Positions 1-11,789 of a stretch of 64,000 bases of DNA are shown piece by piece. The DNA is from Trissonchulus latispiculum. Its lineage: Eukaryota > Nematoda > Enoplea > Enoplida > Ironidae. How positions within the stretch are numbered: position 1 is the first letter of the stretch; the number at the start of each line of letters is the position of its first letter. The stretch spans positions 1-64,000 of the forward strand of contig JASAND010013532.1 of NCBI GenBank assembly GCA_030248195.1, given 5' to 3'. Made by a program: the position numbers and the translations under genes. Under the pieces are notes generated by a model. It was not told the origin of the DNA. It ran no database searches and saw only the letters and a program-made list of their open reading frames with translations.

Positions 1-9
1 TTCCTGCCG

Positions 10-600
10 GTGCTAACTTCACACTACCATTGCGATCCCAATAAATTGATTAAGGACTACATCTCTAAATGTGATATCTGTTGTGCTAAGAAATCCATTC
101 CCAAGCCCCCTGCTGGCAAGGCAATCGTTGCTAACGGAGCATGGGAGCGAGCACAGACTTCTGGTCAAACCCCGATGGTGAATATTCCTGGTTCCTACAC
201 TTTAAAGACCACTTTTCGAAATTTACCATTGCCTAATCCCTACGATACAAAGAATGCAGGGTTGTCAGCGACATTACAAGAAATGTGTTCTGCACTATTG
301 TTCCTCTAAGAATTTTCCAAACAGACAATGGCGGCGAATTCAGCGGAAATTGCATGCGCCACGCTCTGAATGATTTCCCTTAAAGCATGTTTTTTCGCCC
401 GCGGCACCCTCAGACCACTGGTTTGATCGAGCGTGCCAAGCACACAGGAGAATAAACTCTCTGCTTGGATGCAACAAAATCAATGCTCAGAGTGGTCCCA
501 TGGTTTATCGAAAGTGGTCTACGACATCAACTCCACTTTCTTTGATACCATTAGGAATACACCAGTTGCCGTGATATTTGCAAGAAAGCCTTCATGTTGA
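10..600 (+). pseudogene. Retroviral-type integrase relic
   Basis: A decayed integrase from an LTR-type or integrase-bearing element. Bases 10-309 read as the N-terminal zinc-binding region, with His residues in SHYHCDP and a Cys pair in KCDICCAKK. After a frame break the core resumes near 318 with TDNGGEFSG (second catalytic Asp), and near 400 with RHPQTTGLIERA (the region of the catalytic Glu). In-frame stops and shifts interrupt the core, so no functional protein can be made. The 5' end of the element lies outside the window. The motifs are those of Ty3/gypsy-like or related cellular integrases; the exact family is not resolved. Confidence 0.7.
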
Positions 601-639
601 AAAGAAAGACATTCATGTTGTTGAAAGACATTCATGTTG

Positions 640-700
640 TTGCTGCTGCTGCTGATGATGATAAAATGATGATGATGATGATGGTGATAATAAAAATGGC
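640..700 (+). repeat. Low-complexity GCT/GAT triplet tract
   Basis: A short run of gct, then gat and atg triplets. It follows two near-identical copies of a 16-bp segment (attcatgttgttgaaagacattcatgttgt-like) at 608-640. It is a simple repeat inside the integrase relic, with no sign of coding. Confidence 0.6.
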
Positions 701-903
701 GATAATGATAATGTCAGGGAAGCAAATAACTACGATGGGAATTCCAATGAGGAAAACGAGGCATCAGGCAAATCCTGCCAAGATCCAATAATGACGAGTT
801 TGGAGAACCCGCATCCAGTGATTATATTCTCACCTATATCCAGTGATTATATTATATTATATAATATCCACCTTCACTGAAAGCGTGTACAAGCGTTTAA
901 GAA

Positions 904-1701
904 ATGTTGTTTGCGGTTCGCATGGCAAAAGCTGACGAGGTTTGTATTGAAGGGGTTGAGGTCCTGTCGAAGTGACCGTGTGGCCGAATGGCTAAGGCGT
1001 TGAACCTAGGATCGAAAGGTCCGAGGTTCAATTCCCACCTTAGCCATAATGACGTTACATTGTTTCCTTGAGCAAGAAACTTAGGTCACTGCTCCTCCGG
1101 TCGGATGAGGCGTTAAATTGGTGGGCCCGTGTGCTGCCCTGCTGGGGGTAGTGCACGCTAAAGAATCCTTAATTTACTTATCGTCAAGAGTAGGGCGTGG
1201 AGTTCCCGGTGGAAGGTACCCCCCTTGGTATATACCAGCACTTCTCCAATGTAGTCCGCCTGCGAGGGAGTGCTGGGTGCAAACGAGTCATGTACTCAAA
1301 ATGGATCACACAACTTTCCGAGTTTGTCTCTGATCCCACCCCATCTGCGTTTGGGGCTTGGAGTGTTGAAAGATGGTGTGCTCCTCTACCTGGCGTATGA
1401 ACAGTTAATGGATGTCTTACTACCGGAGCCGAAAGGCCAAGGTGTCTGCTCCAGCTTCCCATTGTGGGACAGCATTCAGGCGACGAAGCGAGAGTCATAC
1501 TAGCGACTGGATGGGGAGAGTCAAAAGGTTAGCGCCCTCATATAGCCTCTTGGCTGAGTAGCCCGGCAATAACAACAACAACAAGAACAGGTCCTGTCGA
1601 CTGATATCGAAGAAGACCCCTTCGCTGAGCCTTTGCTGCCTGGAAGCTTCGTCATATGTAATACCCAGAACATTTCCGATTCCATGGAGGTCATAGCTTG
1701 A
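904..1701 (+). pseudogene. Short coding-like stretch interrupted by a SINE
   Basis: If the SINE and one copy of its 12-bp target duplication are ignored, an uninterrupted reading frame runs from the ATG at 904 through 970 and then 1601-1701, ending at TGA. It is about 55 residues, acidic, and has no recognised domain. Its position 3' of the integrase relic suggests it is the tail of the same element's protein. The function is unknown, and it is dead as it stands because the SINE adds stops. Confidence 0.45.
971..1588 (+). mobile_element. tRNA-derived SINE (family 1), 618 bp, 12-bp TSD
   Basis: The head is tRNA-like: an A-box-like GTGGCCGAATGG near 979, and a B-box GAGGTTCAATTCCC near 1023, which is the layout of a Pol III promoter. 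A conserved-looking body follows (CTTGAGCAAGAAACTTAGG near 1066, then GTGCACGCTAAAGAATCC near 1151), and the element ends in an (AAC)n tail at 1570-1588. The 12-bp sequence AGGTCCTGTCGA occurs at 959-970 and again at 1589-1600, a perfect target-site duplication. The body motif resembles the SINE core found in many aquatic invertebrates; that comparison is from memory. Confidence 0.85.
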
Positions 1702-3000
1702 AGACGTGCGGATGCGCTGTCCTCATTTTCGCTGATATCTAGAAAATAGAGAATCGCAGCAACAATCTTTGAATCAGCCAAAAAACGCTGCTCTGAAATT
1801 AACGAATGCGATATTGTCATCTTAAAGATTCCATGGGCCGACAGATCAAATGTCTGCCCAAAGAATATGCCAGCTAAAGTCTTGAAAATTCACAATGATG
1901 TCCTGGTGTTGCAGACTTCAGCGTGTGTTCTGCGCGAGCGCGAGCAAGTAGTTCCTTGTACAGGCTCTTGCAGTAACTTGAACTTTGACTTTGAAACACA
2001 TGTTAGCTTTATTGGTGCTTGCCGATCATTCACTTCTTTCAGAAAGAATTCTGATTCAGTGTATAATTGTGGTTCTGGGTGCTGTAAACGTACTTGTAAA
2101 TGTTTTTAACTGGAATAGCATGCAGCACAAAATGTCATAAGCACTGTGGGATTACAGCATGTACTAACCGTTAAATAAGAATTTGTGCCTGTTTTGAACT
2201 AATTAGAAGTTTGTTACTAAACTGTTTGATGTTTCATTAAACCAAGCTGTCTGATGTTTTCAAATTAAAACTAACAGTGACCTGTTATTGAAGTAGTATT
2301 CCTGAGGTAACATTACACTATAATTCTGTGTGTCATTCTCCATGCATAACAGGTATATAGGTATATTTGTCGCAGTAATTTCTGTGTTCAGTAAATACTG
2401 TATTTACTGGCCGAGTTCAGTAAATACGGTATTTACTAGTAAGAATGGTATTTTCTTTAAGCGTCCTATAGTTCCACGTAAATACGACTTTTACTGGAAC
2501 TCGTCCAGTAGATCCATTAATACCGTAATTGATTCCTATCTTCGAAATGGTACCAAATAACAGCGACAATATCGATAATGTAATCTGGCACTGCGAACGT
2601 AGGGATTAACGAAATCACGTCATTTTTACATAAATTAAGACAGATACCTGGAGTATTAATTGGAGCAAAGTTGGGTCAACCACAGCTCATTAAACTTTCG
2701 TTAACCTCCACCCGTACAGACCAACACCCCAGTGTTTCGCACTTTGATTGTATCGCATAGAAAAGAATACAATCGTCTAGAGATTATTTTACACGATACC
2801 AAAGCATTATATGTCAGAACTAGTACTGGAAAATTTGGGTACCGTACCTTGCGCATAGCGATCAAGGCGAGGCGAAGTTAGTGTACGTGTCATGTCGAGC
2901 TTTGGACCGACAACGCCAACTTCTGATTGCTCCATAGGACGCTACGCTGCACGGAATTCTTTCTAACTTTAAACAATTTTACGCTAAACCTAATGCTATT
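1702..3000. other. Intergenic, no gene recognised
   Basis: AT-rich sequence without a convincing exon. An open stretch at 1867-2109 ends in a Cys-rich tail (NCGSGCCKRTCKCF), but it has no splice or polyadenylation support. Two near-palindromes at 2388-2440 are listed separately. Confidence 0.4.
2388..2440. repeat. Two adjacent near-perfect 20-bp palindromes
   Basis: CAGTAAATACTGTATTTACTG is followed about 13 bases later by CAGTAAATACGGTATTTACTA. Each is an almost perfect inverted repeat with the same half-site (CAGTAAATAC). They could be a paired binding site or the ends of a small element; the sequence does not decide between these. Confidence 0.6.
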
Positions 3001-3130
3001 ATGGGGGGGGTCGCTTCTTTTGGGCGATTTTTCGACCTTCTCCGATTCTGCTCATTTTTACATATTTTGTACTCCCAATGGGTCCGCGAAACAAGACAAG
3101 TCCGTTTTGCGTGATATTGCTTCTATCGTT
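3000..3130. repeat. Partial copy of the poly-G foldback end
   Basis: A G8 run followed by TCGACCTTCTCCGATT and ACATATTTTGTA matches, in the same orientation, the left end of the inverted-repeat element at 4871-6107 (poly-G, then TCGACCATCTCTGATT and ACATATTTTATT). It looks like a truncated second copy of that element. Confidence 0.5.
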
Positions 3131-3654
3131 CTGTAGAGTCCTTCAAAGGTGACTCCGACATGTGTTAAACATAGGAAAATGAAAAAGTTAAGGTAAAAAA
3201 GTTTGTGTCCAAAAAGTTATGATCGAAAATGTTTTACTAAAATTACATCTTAATTTCGTAATATAACCTTCTTGAAAGGAGTAAAGGAGAGGGAGAAAGG
3301 ATAAGGAGAACAAAAAATCAATCAAAAATTAGAAAATGAATAAAAGGAAAGATTTGTTCAAAATTGGACCTTAAGAGCCTTCAGCTTGAACCCAATCTTG
3401 ACTTTTAGCATGAAAGTTGATTTTAAGTTCGGAATCTAGCCCTGTCGTTACCCCAACTTGTATAGCAAAACTTATGAAATTTATGGTGGAGAACAACCCG
3501 GATTCTCGGAAGCTGAGGCCTTGTTTCCGCTGCGACACTCATCGTTTCCACACTCATCGTCCAAAAACTGTGGATTCTAATTGGTGGAATCCCATTTCTG
3601 CGGCGTTCGTTGGCACATCGAAAAAGCTTGCAAGGTCTGATTTGTGGTGGGTGG

Positions 3655-3735
3655 TGGGCCGTTAGCGAACAGAGCATAGTTTTTACTCTGATAACATAGA
3701 GTGTGCCTAGTGGCACACTCTTATATTATGTACTC
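3655..3735. mobile_element. Truncated MITE end (family of 21965-22405)
   Basis: The stretch CATAGTTTTTACTCTGATAA, then a stem GTGTGCCTAGTGGCACAC, then ATTATGTACTCTTG matches the right terminal repeat of the palindromic element at 21965-22405. Only this one end is present. Confidence 0.6.
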
Positions 3736-4269
3736 TTGATATTACGTAGTGAGAAATTACCGTCCTACAATGACGTCCGCTCTTAATCGGGGAAAATTTA
3801 TTTCACCGATTGGTCATTCTGTATTAACTTATGCGTGTCCTAAATTCTAGTCACCTTAATTCTTCTTAAAGCTAGCATATACTGGTTTAAGGTCGTGCTC
3901 CCCTTACGTGCAGATATAGTTGCAGAAACTGCAATTATTGCCCGATTTCATTCAAATTTTTAGAAAATACATCGGGAAGGATAATAAACGACCTGCAAAA
4001 ACGCCAGCTTCATAACATACATGTACAGTGAGAAACAGAAATTTGAAGTTCTAGAACTATGTACAGAAAATTATTCTCAGCGACTATAATCATTTTAAAG
4101 CTTATTATGTGCTCTACAACTTTGCTTTTAGACATAAGTCTCTAGCTCTTATCGTTTTTGAGCAGTGAATTTTGATCAATTTTTGCTCGAAAATTGGTTA
4201 TTTTTGACACGATCTTGCTGAAAACAGGTTTTGTCGAATTGGAGCCAGTGTACACTACAAGCGTAGACA

Positions 4270-4810
4270 AGTTTATACTCAAATGAAAGAGCTTCGAAAG
4301 AGGCACAAATTAAGTTACTTAGAGCCCTGTACACTGAATGAGTCTAAAGTTCTGGGCGAATAACTGATTTTGACACATTGCGGCCAAAATTTTTTGACCG
4401 AAGATTGCTCCACAACCAATGGGTAAATCTAAAAGATATACTACACATAGTATGTTTGGATAATTTGCCCGGGACGGTTTTTTATTTTTCTCTTTATCAG
4501 CCTCCAATCAAGAGCAATGATTTTTCAAAGTTGGATAAAATGCCAAATTTTCAGAAAATGCTCAATTTCTGCATACTGAAATGATAGTTTGACAAAACCA
4601 AAAAAACGTCCCTGGCAAATTATCTCATAAACATATTGGATACGACCATTTTCTTGTTGCTTAAAATTTTTTCAGAAAAAATTTTGGTCAAAAATTGTGG
4701 CCGCGTTTGGTTAGTTTGCGAAAAATCCAAACTAAGTAGACTCATTTCAATGAAACCAAACGACGCAGAAGATGTAGAGCTTCATTTTGATATGTCGCTC
4801 AGTTCATAGC
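4270..4810. repeat. Diverged inverted repeat (hairpin)
   Basis: The left arm (about 4280-4500: CAAATGAAAGAGCTTC, CAAAATTTTTTGACC, ATAATTTGCCCGGGACG) is found inverted and diverged in the right arm (about 4590-4800: CGTCCCTGGCAAATTAT, GGTCAAAAATTGTGG, GAAGATGTAGAGCTTC). No coding capacity is apparent, so this is most likely an old palindromic MITE. Confidence 0.55.
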
Positions 4811-4870
4811 TCTCAATATTGGGTAATTTATAGCTTTCCAAAGTGGACTGAATGTAAGGGAAGTGCGACC

Positions 4871-6107
4871 TTAAGGGGGGGGGTCCACTTTAGGGTCATT
4901 TTTCGACCATCTCTGATTTTTCTCATTTTCACATATTTTATTGTCCAAGTGAGATATTTTAACGAGTTTATAAAGTTTAAGTTGGATCTCTTACAGTTCT
5001 TGAGAAAATTCACCTCAAAGTAGAGGTATGCATGTGCATGCATAGGAAATCGAAAAAGTGTCGATCATAATTCTGCGCAAAAACTCTCAAAACCGGTGTA
5101 AGATACCGGGTAACATTTGGTATCGATTTAAACCTCTAAACAGATACTGTGTCGTGGAATTAGAATTTTGATTTAGGTCTTCAAAAAATTTTAATGAATT
5201 TTTGAAGTTAGCGAACTGCCGAAAATAGCTAAAATCTGTCGTTTTTGGTGACCAAAAATGGGGTCACTAAGTTTGACTGCATATTATAAAAAATAGAGGT
5301 AGTTGCTAAAAATTCTAACTCCACAGTGACACTGTATATGTATAAAGGTTTCGAACGATACCCAATGTTACTTGGAATCTTCTGCCAGTGTCGAAATTGT
5401 TTTGGCGCAGAAATTAGTTTTTTCTGCATAATTGCGAAAATTGCTGTTTTTTCGAAAGAAAGGCATTTTACGACCAAGCTTTTTTGCGAAATTGTATTTT
5501 CTGCATTTCAGCATATTTATTCATGCCTTAGGATCAATTTGTTGCATGAATTATGCTGCTGTGTTCAGTACTTCTCAGTGCGCCAATCGGGAACCTCAGA
5601 CCCCGAAATTCACAAAACAGCGATTTTTCAAAGTTTTCAAAATATGGCATATTATATATTAATCGAAAGCTCTCAGTGCAGGCATGAATTCTTCTCATAG
5701 AACTATGGCTCGGAAATGCTTCTATTTTAAGTTAAGCGCTCTTAAATATTTTATTACATCGGGGGAAAAGAGGCCTTGTTTCATCGGAAAATCATTTAAG
5801 GAAGCTTCTGAACATGCTTATCTGGCTTAAAACTGAACGAAAATGTTTTTATTCATGGTTTTTAAATGTACATAACAAAATAAGCTAAACATATGAAGTT
5901 GATTTTCGCAAACTTGCTTCAGTTGTTTACAGCACCCACATTTTCGCTGATATTCAAATTGTACTCAATGAATGGCTCATAACTTACGGAGAAATGAACG
6001 AAACAACTCAAAATTTAAACTTCAAATGTACGACATATGTGGCCAGATTATGTGTGAAAATGAGCGAAATCCGTGGTCTAAAATTTTTCCACGATGGACC
6101 CCCTTAA
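4871..6107. mobile_element. TTAA-flanked inverted-repeat element with poly-G ends
   Basis: The left end is TTAAGGGGGGGGGTCCACTT, followed by CTCATTTTCACATATT. The right end is the inverse: AATGAGCGAAATCC, then GATGGACCCCCTTAA. Inside, a second inverted pair is centred near 5270 (GGTAACATTTGGTATCG against CGATACCCAATGTTACTT). Both ends sit in TTAA, the target used by piggyBac-type transposases, although the terminal bases here are G rather than the usual C. There is no transposase reading frame, so it is non-autonomous. Confidence 0.6.
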
Positions 6108-6871
6108 ATTTGGCTAATTAATATAAGACTAATCATTACCCATTTATATTTGAATTGGGCCTAAATATGTAAAATTATTGCTTGAATATTTTAATAAAGT
6201 ACAAAAACATTCAGATAACAAGAATTTTTGGCTTCTTCAGGATTCGTTCTAATCAATATTGGATAATTTTGACCTTATTTACAATTATTCAACTCGCTCC
6301 ACTACAAATATCACATTTTTTCATTCTTGGTATAATAACTGATGTTACTTCAATATGTTTGTTGAGAAAATATTTTATTTTACAAGTTGTCTATATGTAG
6401 TTTGTAGTTGGTGATTCAATTTCCCTGCAGGTGACTCAAACTATGAGTAGAGCATTGATTATGTCTTAAAGCTACTTGCTGCTTCCAGCTTTCAAGGTAG
6501 TCTTTTGCTTGTCCAAGCTTTATCACATAAACATCTATGCCTATGCACTCTTCCATGGGTCTCTATGAATGCCTTTAGGAGACATTCGAACTCCTTGTGA
6601 GTTATTTTAGTTCATTTTATTCATTGTATTTATCCTAACGATAGCTTGGACTATGTTGTGAATATTTGCTTCAAAGGCCGACCTTAAAGTAGTAAAAAAG
6701 GTTCGCTATTATTTTTAACGACTGTAGCAGATATGCCATCTTTTTTGCTTGGACAAGAAAGGGCGGATTTATCAGTCCACCTGTGTAAAAAGTTGAATCT
6801 AAATCTAAATCTAAGCTCGCACAGTGCAGCGCGTCCATTAAGTTGGCTTAACACGCGCTGCATGCTGCCGG
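6108..6871. other. Intergenic, nothing recognised
   Basis: AT-rich sequence with only short incidental reading frames. No splice-supported exon, RNA gene or clear repeat structure was seen. Confidence 0.4.
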
Positions 6872-7714
6872 TAGGGTTGTGTCACTTAGAACTTTGTCAG
6901 GCTTGGGCTGGATTGGTGTCTCTAGTTAGGCCAGGCCCGGGTCAGGCTCGAAGTCCAGTCCTGGCTCGAAGCCGAGGCTCCAGTCAAAACCCGAGCGGCC
7001 CAAACCGCTCGATCAGCCTTAAATGCCCGAACCGACATGTGGTACTTATATGCTTTTTGATGGTGATGATGCGATTCATTGCCAGCCAAAAAACAATATT
7101 GCAGCTATAAAAACAATCCTTTTCTTTTAAAGTTCAAACGCAAAGTTTACCATATGTAACGCAAATTTACCACACTTCACAGGCTTTAGCCAACGGTGGC
7201 CGGGCTGGGACTATTTTCGACTACTATTAGATCTATTATTACTTTAGTTTACAGTTTACGCTTGTACAATAAGTAAATAATAACAATAAGCATGAATCAA
7301 AAATACATTGGTGTATGCGACGCAACGTATTATTTATTATTATTTTATTTATTTATTTTATTTTGTTTTATTTATTATTATATTATTATTAGTTTTATTA
7401 TTATTGGCTGTATCTGCTTCTGCTTGTGAGTTTCACAGAAAGGCATTACTGTGAAAGACTTAACCGACCAAATACAATAACTATAGAATTATATAAAAAG
7501 CGGTGCTTCCTACGTGGTGCTTGAAACTTTTGTGCTCAAAACTCAACACGGACTCGATCAGATACTGTCGCAAACGGCTTTAGCCCGTACAGTGTTCGAA
7601 TTTGGTTCGGCTTTGTGTATGCCTATATCATAAGTCGGGCTGGCTCGGAACCGCGGCACGAGCCTGAGCCCGAACCAAACCCGAGGCCCGACTCACGGCC
7701 TGAACACAATCCTA
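6872..7714. mobile_element. hAT-like non-autonomous element
   Basis: The left end is TAGGGTTGTGTCACTTAG and the right end is CTGAACACAATCCTA, an imperfect terminal inverted repeat of the TAGGGTTGTG type. Just inside both ends lie G/C-rich tracts of repeated GGGCTCGG/CCCGAGCC words. The flanking 8-mers (GCTGCCGG and GCTGGGAG) agree at 5 of 8 bases, compatible with an old 8-bp duplication. The internal part is AT-rich (ATT repeats at 7330-7400) with no transposase. Confidence 0.5.
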
Positions 7715-9701
7715 GCTGGGAGGGAGGAGGCCTCTCTTGATCAAATGCAATGCCTAATCATACAAGGCTTGTTTTCCTTCTGCGTGCAGCTTTTGCTATT
7801 TTAGTTAGGTCTTTATTTAGAAATATATTTCATAACCAGGTATTATTAGTTTTAATGAAGTTATTGACGAGAATGTATACTGAAACAGTCTGTATTTTAA
7901 ATTTTAAATAGCTTTGTATTCATGTTGGAATGAATTTCAGTTTAACAATCATTGCTTGGTGACTGACTACTGTGGCGTAGACTGTTTCAAATTTTAAACC
8001 GGTTTTCCTCATGGTCGGTTGAAAATTATTTGAAAATTATATATGCATAGTTGCTGTTTTTGCTAGTTGTGTTGTGTGTGTATTGGTGATGCGGTGGTAC
8101 TTCAATTCAACACTTGACATTTCTCCTACTATTTTGTGATTTTGTGATAGGTTCGCTAATAAAATAAAGCATAAATAGCATAAAGTTCGATTCCAGCATA
8201 TCTTCTTCACTATCTGTATCTCCTTACGAATGTTTTTGGCTTGACTTATTAGCATACCAATAAAATTTTGAAATGGAGATGCGTTTGTTACTCAAAAAAT
8301 TTGATCGATTCTGATAAACATTTTTTGCCCGAGAACTGTGTCCTTTTTCATTTTTGTTAGCGCTGAGGAATTATTGGCTTTGTTTGGGGGGCTGATAAAA
8401 TCCAGCCCAGCTCCAAGCCCCAGTCTCCAGCCTTATTGGGTAAAACCCAGCACTCCAGCTTCCAGCCCCCCTTGGTAAAATCCAGCCCTGCCCCTAGGGT
8501 AATACCCAGCTCCCATCTTACAGCCCCCAGGGTAGAACGCTGCCGGCTGTCCTCAGTTTCCAGCATCTGGGACAACGAGTATTTTAACTAGGGCATAAAA
8601 ACGTTCCATATAAATTCCAATGTATGATTCCAGCGCTAAGAGTGTTAGTCGGCCTACTTTTTATGGGCCACCGGATCAGCAACTGCCAATCAGTACCATG
8701 TAAGCCAAAATACAAGTTGATTACTTCAGGTATGTATACAGCTACTTAGACTGTTGAGTTTTGCTCTAAGCTTGCACTTTGGCCTGTGATTCTGTCAGAA
8801 ACCTACAACAACAGCAAGCCAATTTTACGTGTCAAAACCCTGCAGTGTTAGAGTAAACTGTTGATGAATAGCGTCGTTTTATTTTACCACGGAGCTGTCT
8901 TATCTTCTCCGGGCCCACGTCGGATGTCCTAGCTTAGATGGTTGGAAATGGGGTTGTTCCAATAGGAGATTTCTCGTGCTCGGGCTGGAATGACCTCTCG
9001 GCTCGGGTTCCCTTCGAGCTCGCTTAACCTGAGCCCGAGTGCAGACACAGCCCGAGAACGACAGCAGTTGGAAAAAGCTACTAAACTTGATTTAGCCAAA
9101 AATTATTCTCTCCATGTTGCATAGAAATGGCTTGAACAAGGCCGGGGGCTGGATATCATCCACAGGGCTGGGCCGGATTTTACCAAGTGGGGCTAGAACT
9201 GGGGGCATTGATTTAACCCGAGTGAAAAAGTCGACGACCTCTATTCTAGAACACAGGCCGAGTTGCATATCGAAATGTGTCTGCAATTTTTGAATAAAAT
9301 TTTCCTTCAACTGAAAGAAATTAAAGCAATTTTGCTCAGAATTTTCTTGAATTAACGATATTCAGAATTTCATAAGCTCAGGCCTGCTGTTAGCATACAT
9401 AAAGCTATACAAGTTTCGTAAATAGTTTTATTGCAGGGAACTGGGTGTTATCAGTTGTATAGTAGGTGTAGAAATTATAACGTTATTGTTTTAGACCTAG
9501 GATAGAAGCCTTTGTTGTATTCCTTATCTAATTTTGACAAAATATGGCAAACAGTTTTACTATCTTGAAGGTCATAACTATATACAGTCAATTCCTGAAG
9601 TCTGTTTGTCCAGTTACGATACATTAACTTTCTGTGTGACAGCGCTTTGATGGCTTGACAGCCATAATTTGACTGAAAACTCTGATGAACAAACTACTAT
9701 A
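7715..9701. other. Intergenic; degenerate CAGCCC and CCCGAG tracts
   Basis: No exon recognised. Bases 8390-8540 contain about eight degenerate copies of an AAAATCCAGCCCC-like word. Bases 8975-9060 contain inverted GCTCGGGCT/AGCCCGAG words like those in the hAT-like element at 6872-7714, probably another decayed end of that family. Confidence 0.4.
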
Positions 9702-9709
9702 CTATATTC

Positions 9710-10301
9710 GGATCTTTTCAGGATAACCCCCCCAGACCCAGATTTCGCAAAACTTGACCAAATGAGGTGAAATTTGGTAGGTACGGGTATGTTTTCGACC
9801 ACGCTGAGTTCAAATATCGCAAAATTTTTCGATTTCGCGAGATTCGATTTTTTCGATTCGTAAGGGGACCAAGGGGAACCGAAAAATTTTTTGTCTTCGA
9901 TTTTGCTTGTAGTATTCAGGGGTTTTCGGGGTCGCGGAACACGAATCTGAAGTCCGTTTTTCCATTCAGCTTTTCATTAGCTCAGAATAAGCTAAATTTT
10001 TAAGCTTAAGATGTAAGCTTATACTGAGCTAACGAAAAGCTGAATCGAAAAACGGACTTCAGATTTGTGTTCTGCGACCCCGAAACCCCCTGAATACAAC
10101 TTTTCAGCAAAATCGAAGACAAAAAATTTTTCGATTCCCCTTGGTCCCCCCTTGCGAATCGAAAAAATCTAATATCGCGAAATCGAAAAATTTTGCGTTA
10201 TTTGAACTCAGCGTGGTCGAAAACATACCCATACCAAATTTCAGCTCGATTGATCAAGTTTTGCGAAATCTGGGCCTGGGGGGGTTATCCTGAAAAGATC
10301 C
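9710..10301. mobile_element. Palindromic foldback MITE, copy 1 (8-bp TSD CTATATTC)
   Basis: A 592-bp near-perfect palindrome, with arms of about 290 bp meeting near 10005 at an AAGCTTA-rich centre. The ends are GGATCTTTTCAGGATAACC and the inverse. CTATATTC lies at 9702-9709 and again at 10302-10309, a perfect 8-bp target duplication. Internal landmarks on each arm are CGACCACGCTGAGTTCAAAT, TTCGGGGTCGC and AGTCCGTTTTTC. There is no coding capacity. Eight-bp duplications are typical of hAT transposases. Confidence 0.9.
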
Positions 10302-10459
10302 CTATATTCTTGCACTTTGCACTAAAATTTAGATTTTTTTGGTACGATCATGGGAAGCTGTTTTAGCGTTACTGCATATGGATCACTCAATTGGGGAATG
10401 GGGGAGATAATTTACTTGATGTTCAGCAAAACTAAACTAAAAAATATTACATTATAAAG

Positions 10460-11245
10460 TTTATTTAAGGGGGGCCAAAAATTTTTGTCATCGATCTTGC
10501 CGAAACATTGCGCACAGCAGTTGTCTGTACCGTAGACGCACACCTGAAACCATTTTTTGATTCAGCTTTTGTTAGTTTAGTATAAGATTTCATTTATAAG
10601 TATACTATGTACTTTAGTTTACGCTTCTTCTTCTTCTTCATATTCCTGGAGCACGGTCAGAGCCATATGAGCTGATCTTCGGAACCCAGATGTAGTCACA
10701 GATAACCCAGCACCAGTCTTAGCGGGTTCGGACTGATCTAAGGCCATGCCATCTGATCCAAGGACCAGCTGATTCTACAGATGGCTGCCCTTCGCTCGGG
10801 GGCAAATTAAGGATGACTATTTGGCTACATCGTTAACTGAGCGACAAAGATCGACACCAGTTCCACTTGTGTAACTGGTGCCCCAGGGAAACAGAATCCA
10901 TTTGGCACGCTGGTCAGCGCCCTAGGGGGCACGTGGAAGGATAATCGTCCAACAGCATCGACCACAGCAAGAAGGAGATCTCCAACAGGACGCGGATTCT
11001 TCTGCTCCCCAGTTTACGCTAAACAAACGAAAAACTGGATTGAAAAACGGACTCGTGTTCAACGACCCAGAATACCCTACATACAGTGTTTCGGCAAGAT
11101 CACTGCCAACAAGTTTTGGTTCCCTTGGAAAATCTTGGAAATGAAAAAAATGGAAATGGAAAAAATGGAAATGTAAAATAAAGTGGAAATGAAAATAGAA
11201 AAAATTAGAAAAACGCTCTTGGAGAGCTTGAACAATTAACATTTT
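10460..11245. mobile_element. Diverged foldback copy with a nested insertion
   Basis: The left part (10467-10620) carries GGCCAAAAATTTTTGTC and TTGATTCAGCTTTTGTTAG, and the right part (11010-11130) carries the inverse (CGAAAAACTGGATTGAAAAA, TTTCGGCAAGATC), so this is the same foldback family. About 385 bp between 10625 and 11010, beginning with a CTTCTTCTTCTTCTTC run, has no counterpart in the other copies and looks like an insertion in the loop. Confidence 0.55.
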
Positions 11246-11789
11246 TGATGTTTAATCAATCAGACATGTGCTGGAATGCATCCACACAATGTTTAAGCCA
11301 AGTTGGTCTGGTTTTGGGATCCGTTAATTTTATGCTTAGAAGAAGATTTCATTTATACTTAAAACAGACATGGAAGTTTAAATGCTGAATATCTTTATTT
11401 TCTACTAGGTATAGGCTAATATTTAATATGGATTACAGTATATTTTTCTTATTTTAGGCAAACAACCAAAGGTTAGCTTTAAACCTCTACTTACGGACTT
11501 ATTTATTGGACTTATAATTATCATTGACATTATCCTTGATTTAGTTAGAGGAGCTATGTAAACAGAGAGTCATCCTGGATTTGATGGATGAGGGTTCAGG
11601 GGATGGCTCCCTTCTCTGGATTTTACTTCCTTTGGTTTTAATCTGCTCTATTCTTGCAGTCCTACTAATTATACCTGTCCTGGCCAGAAGGTTTGCATTG
11701 TTGCTTTGATTTAAATATAGAGGCTTAAAATATGGAGAATATTTGACGTGAAAGTAGTCAGTACAAATGCGATCAAATAAGCGAAAGTA

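Noticed and set aside
1867..2109. 80-codon frame ending in a Cys-rich tail
   Set aside because: No poly(A) signal, splice sites or hydrophobic start; composition like the surrounding intergenic DNA.
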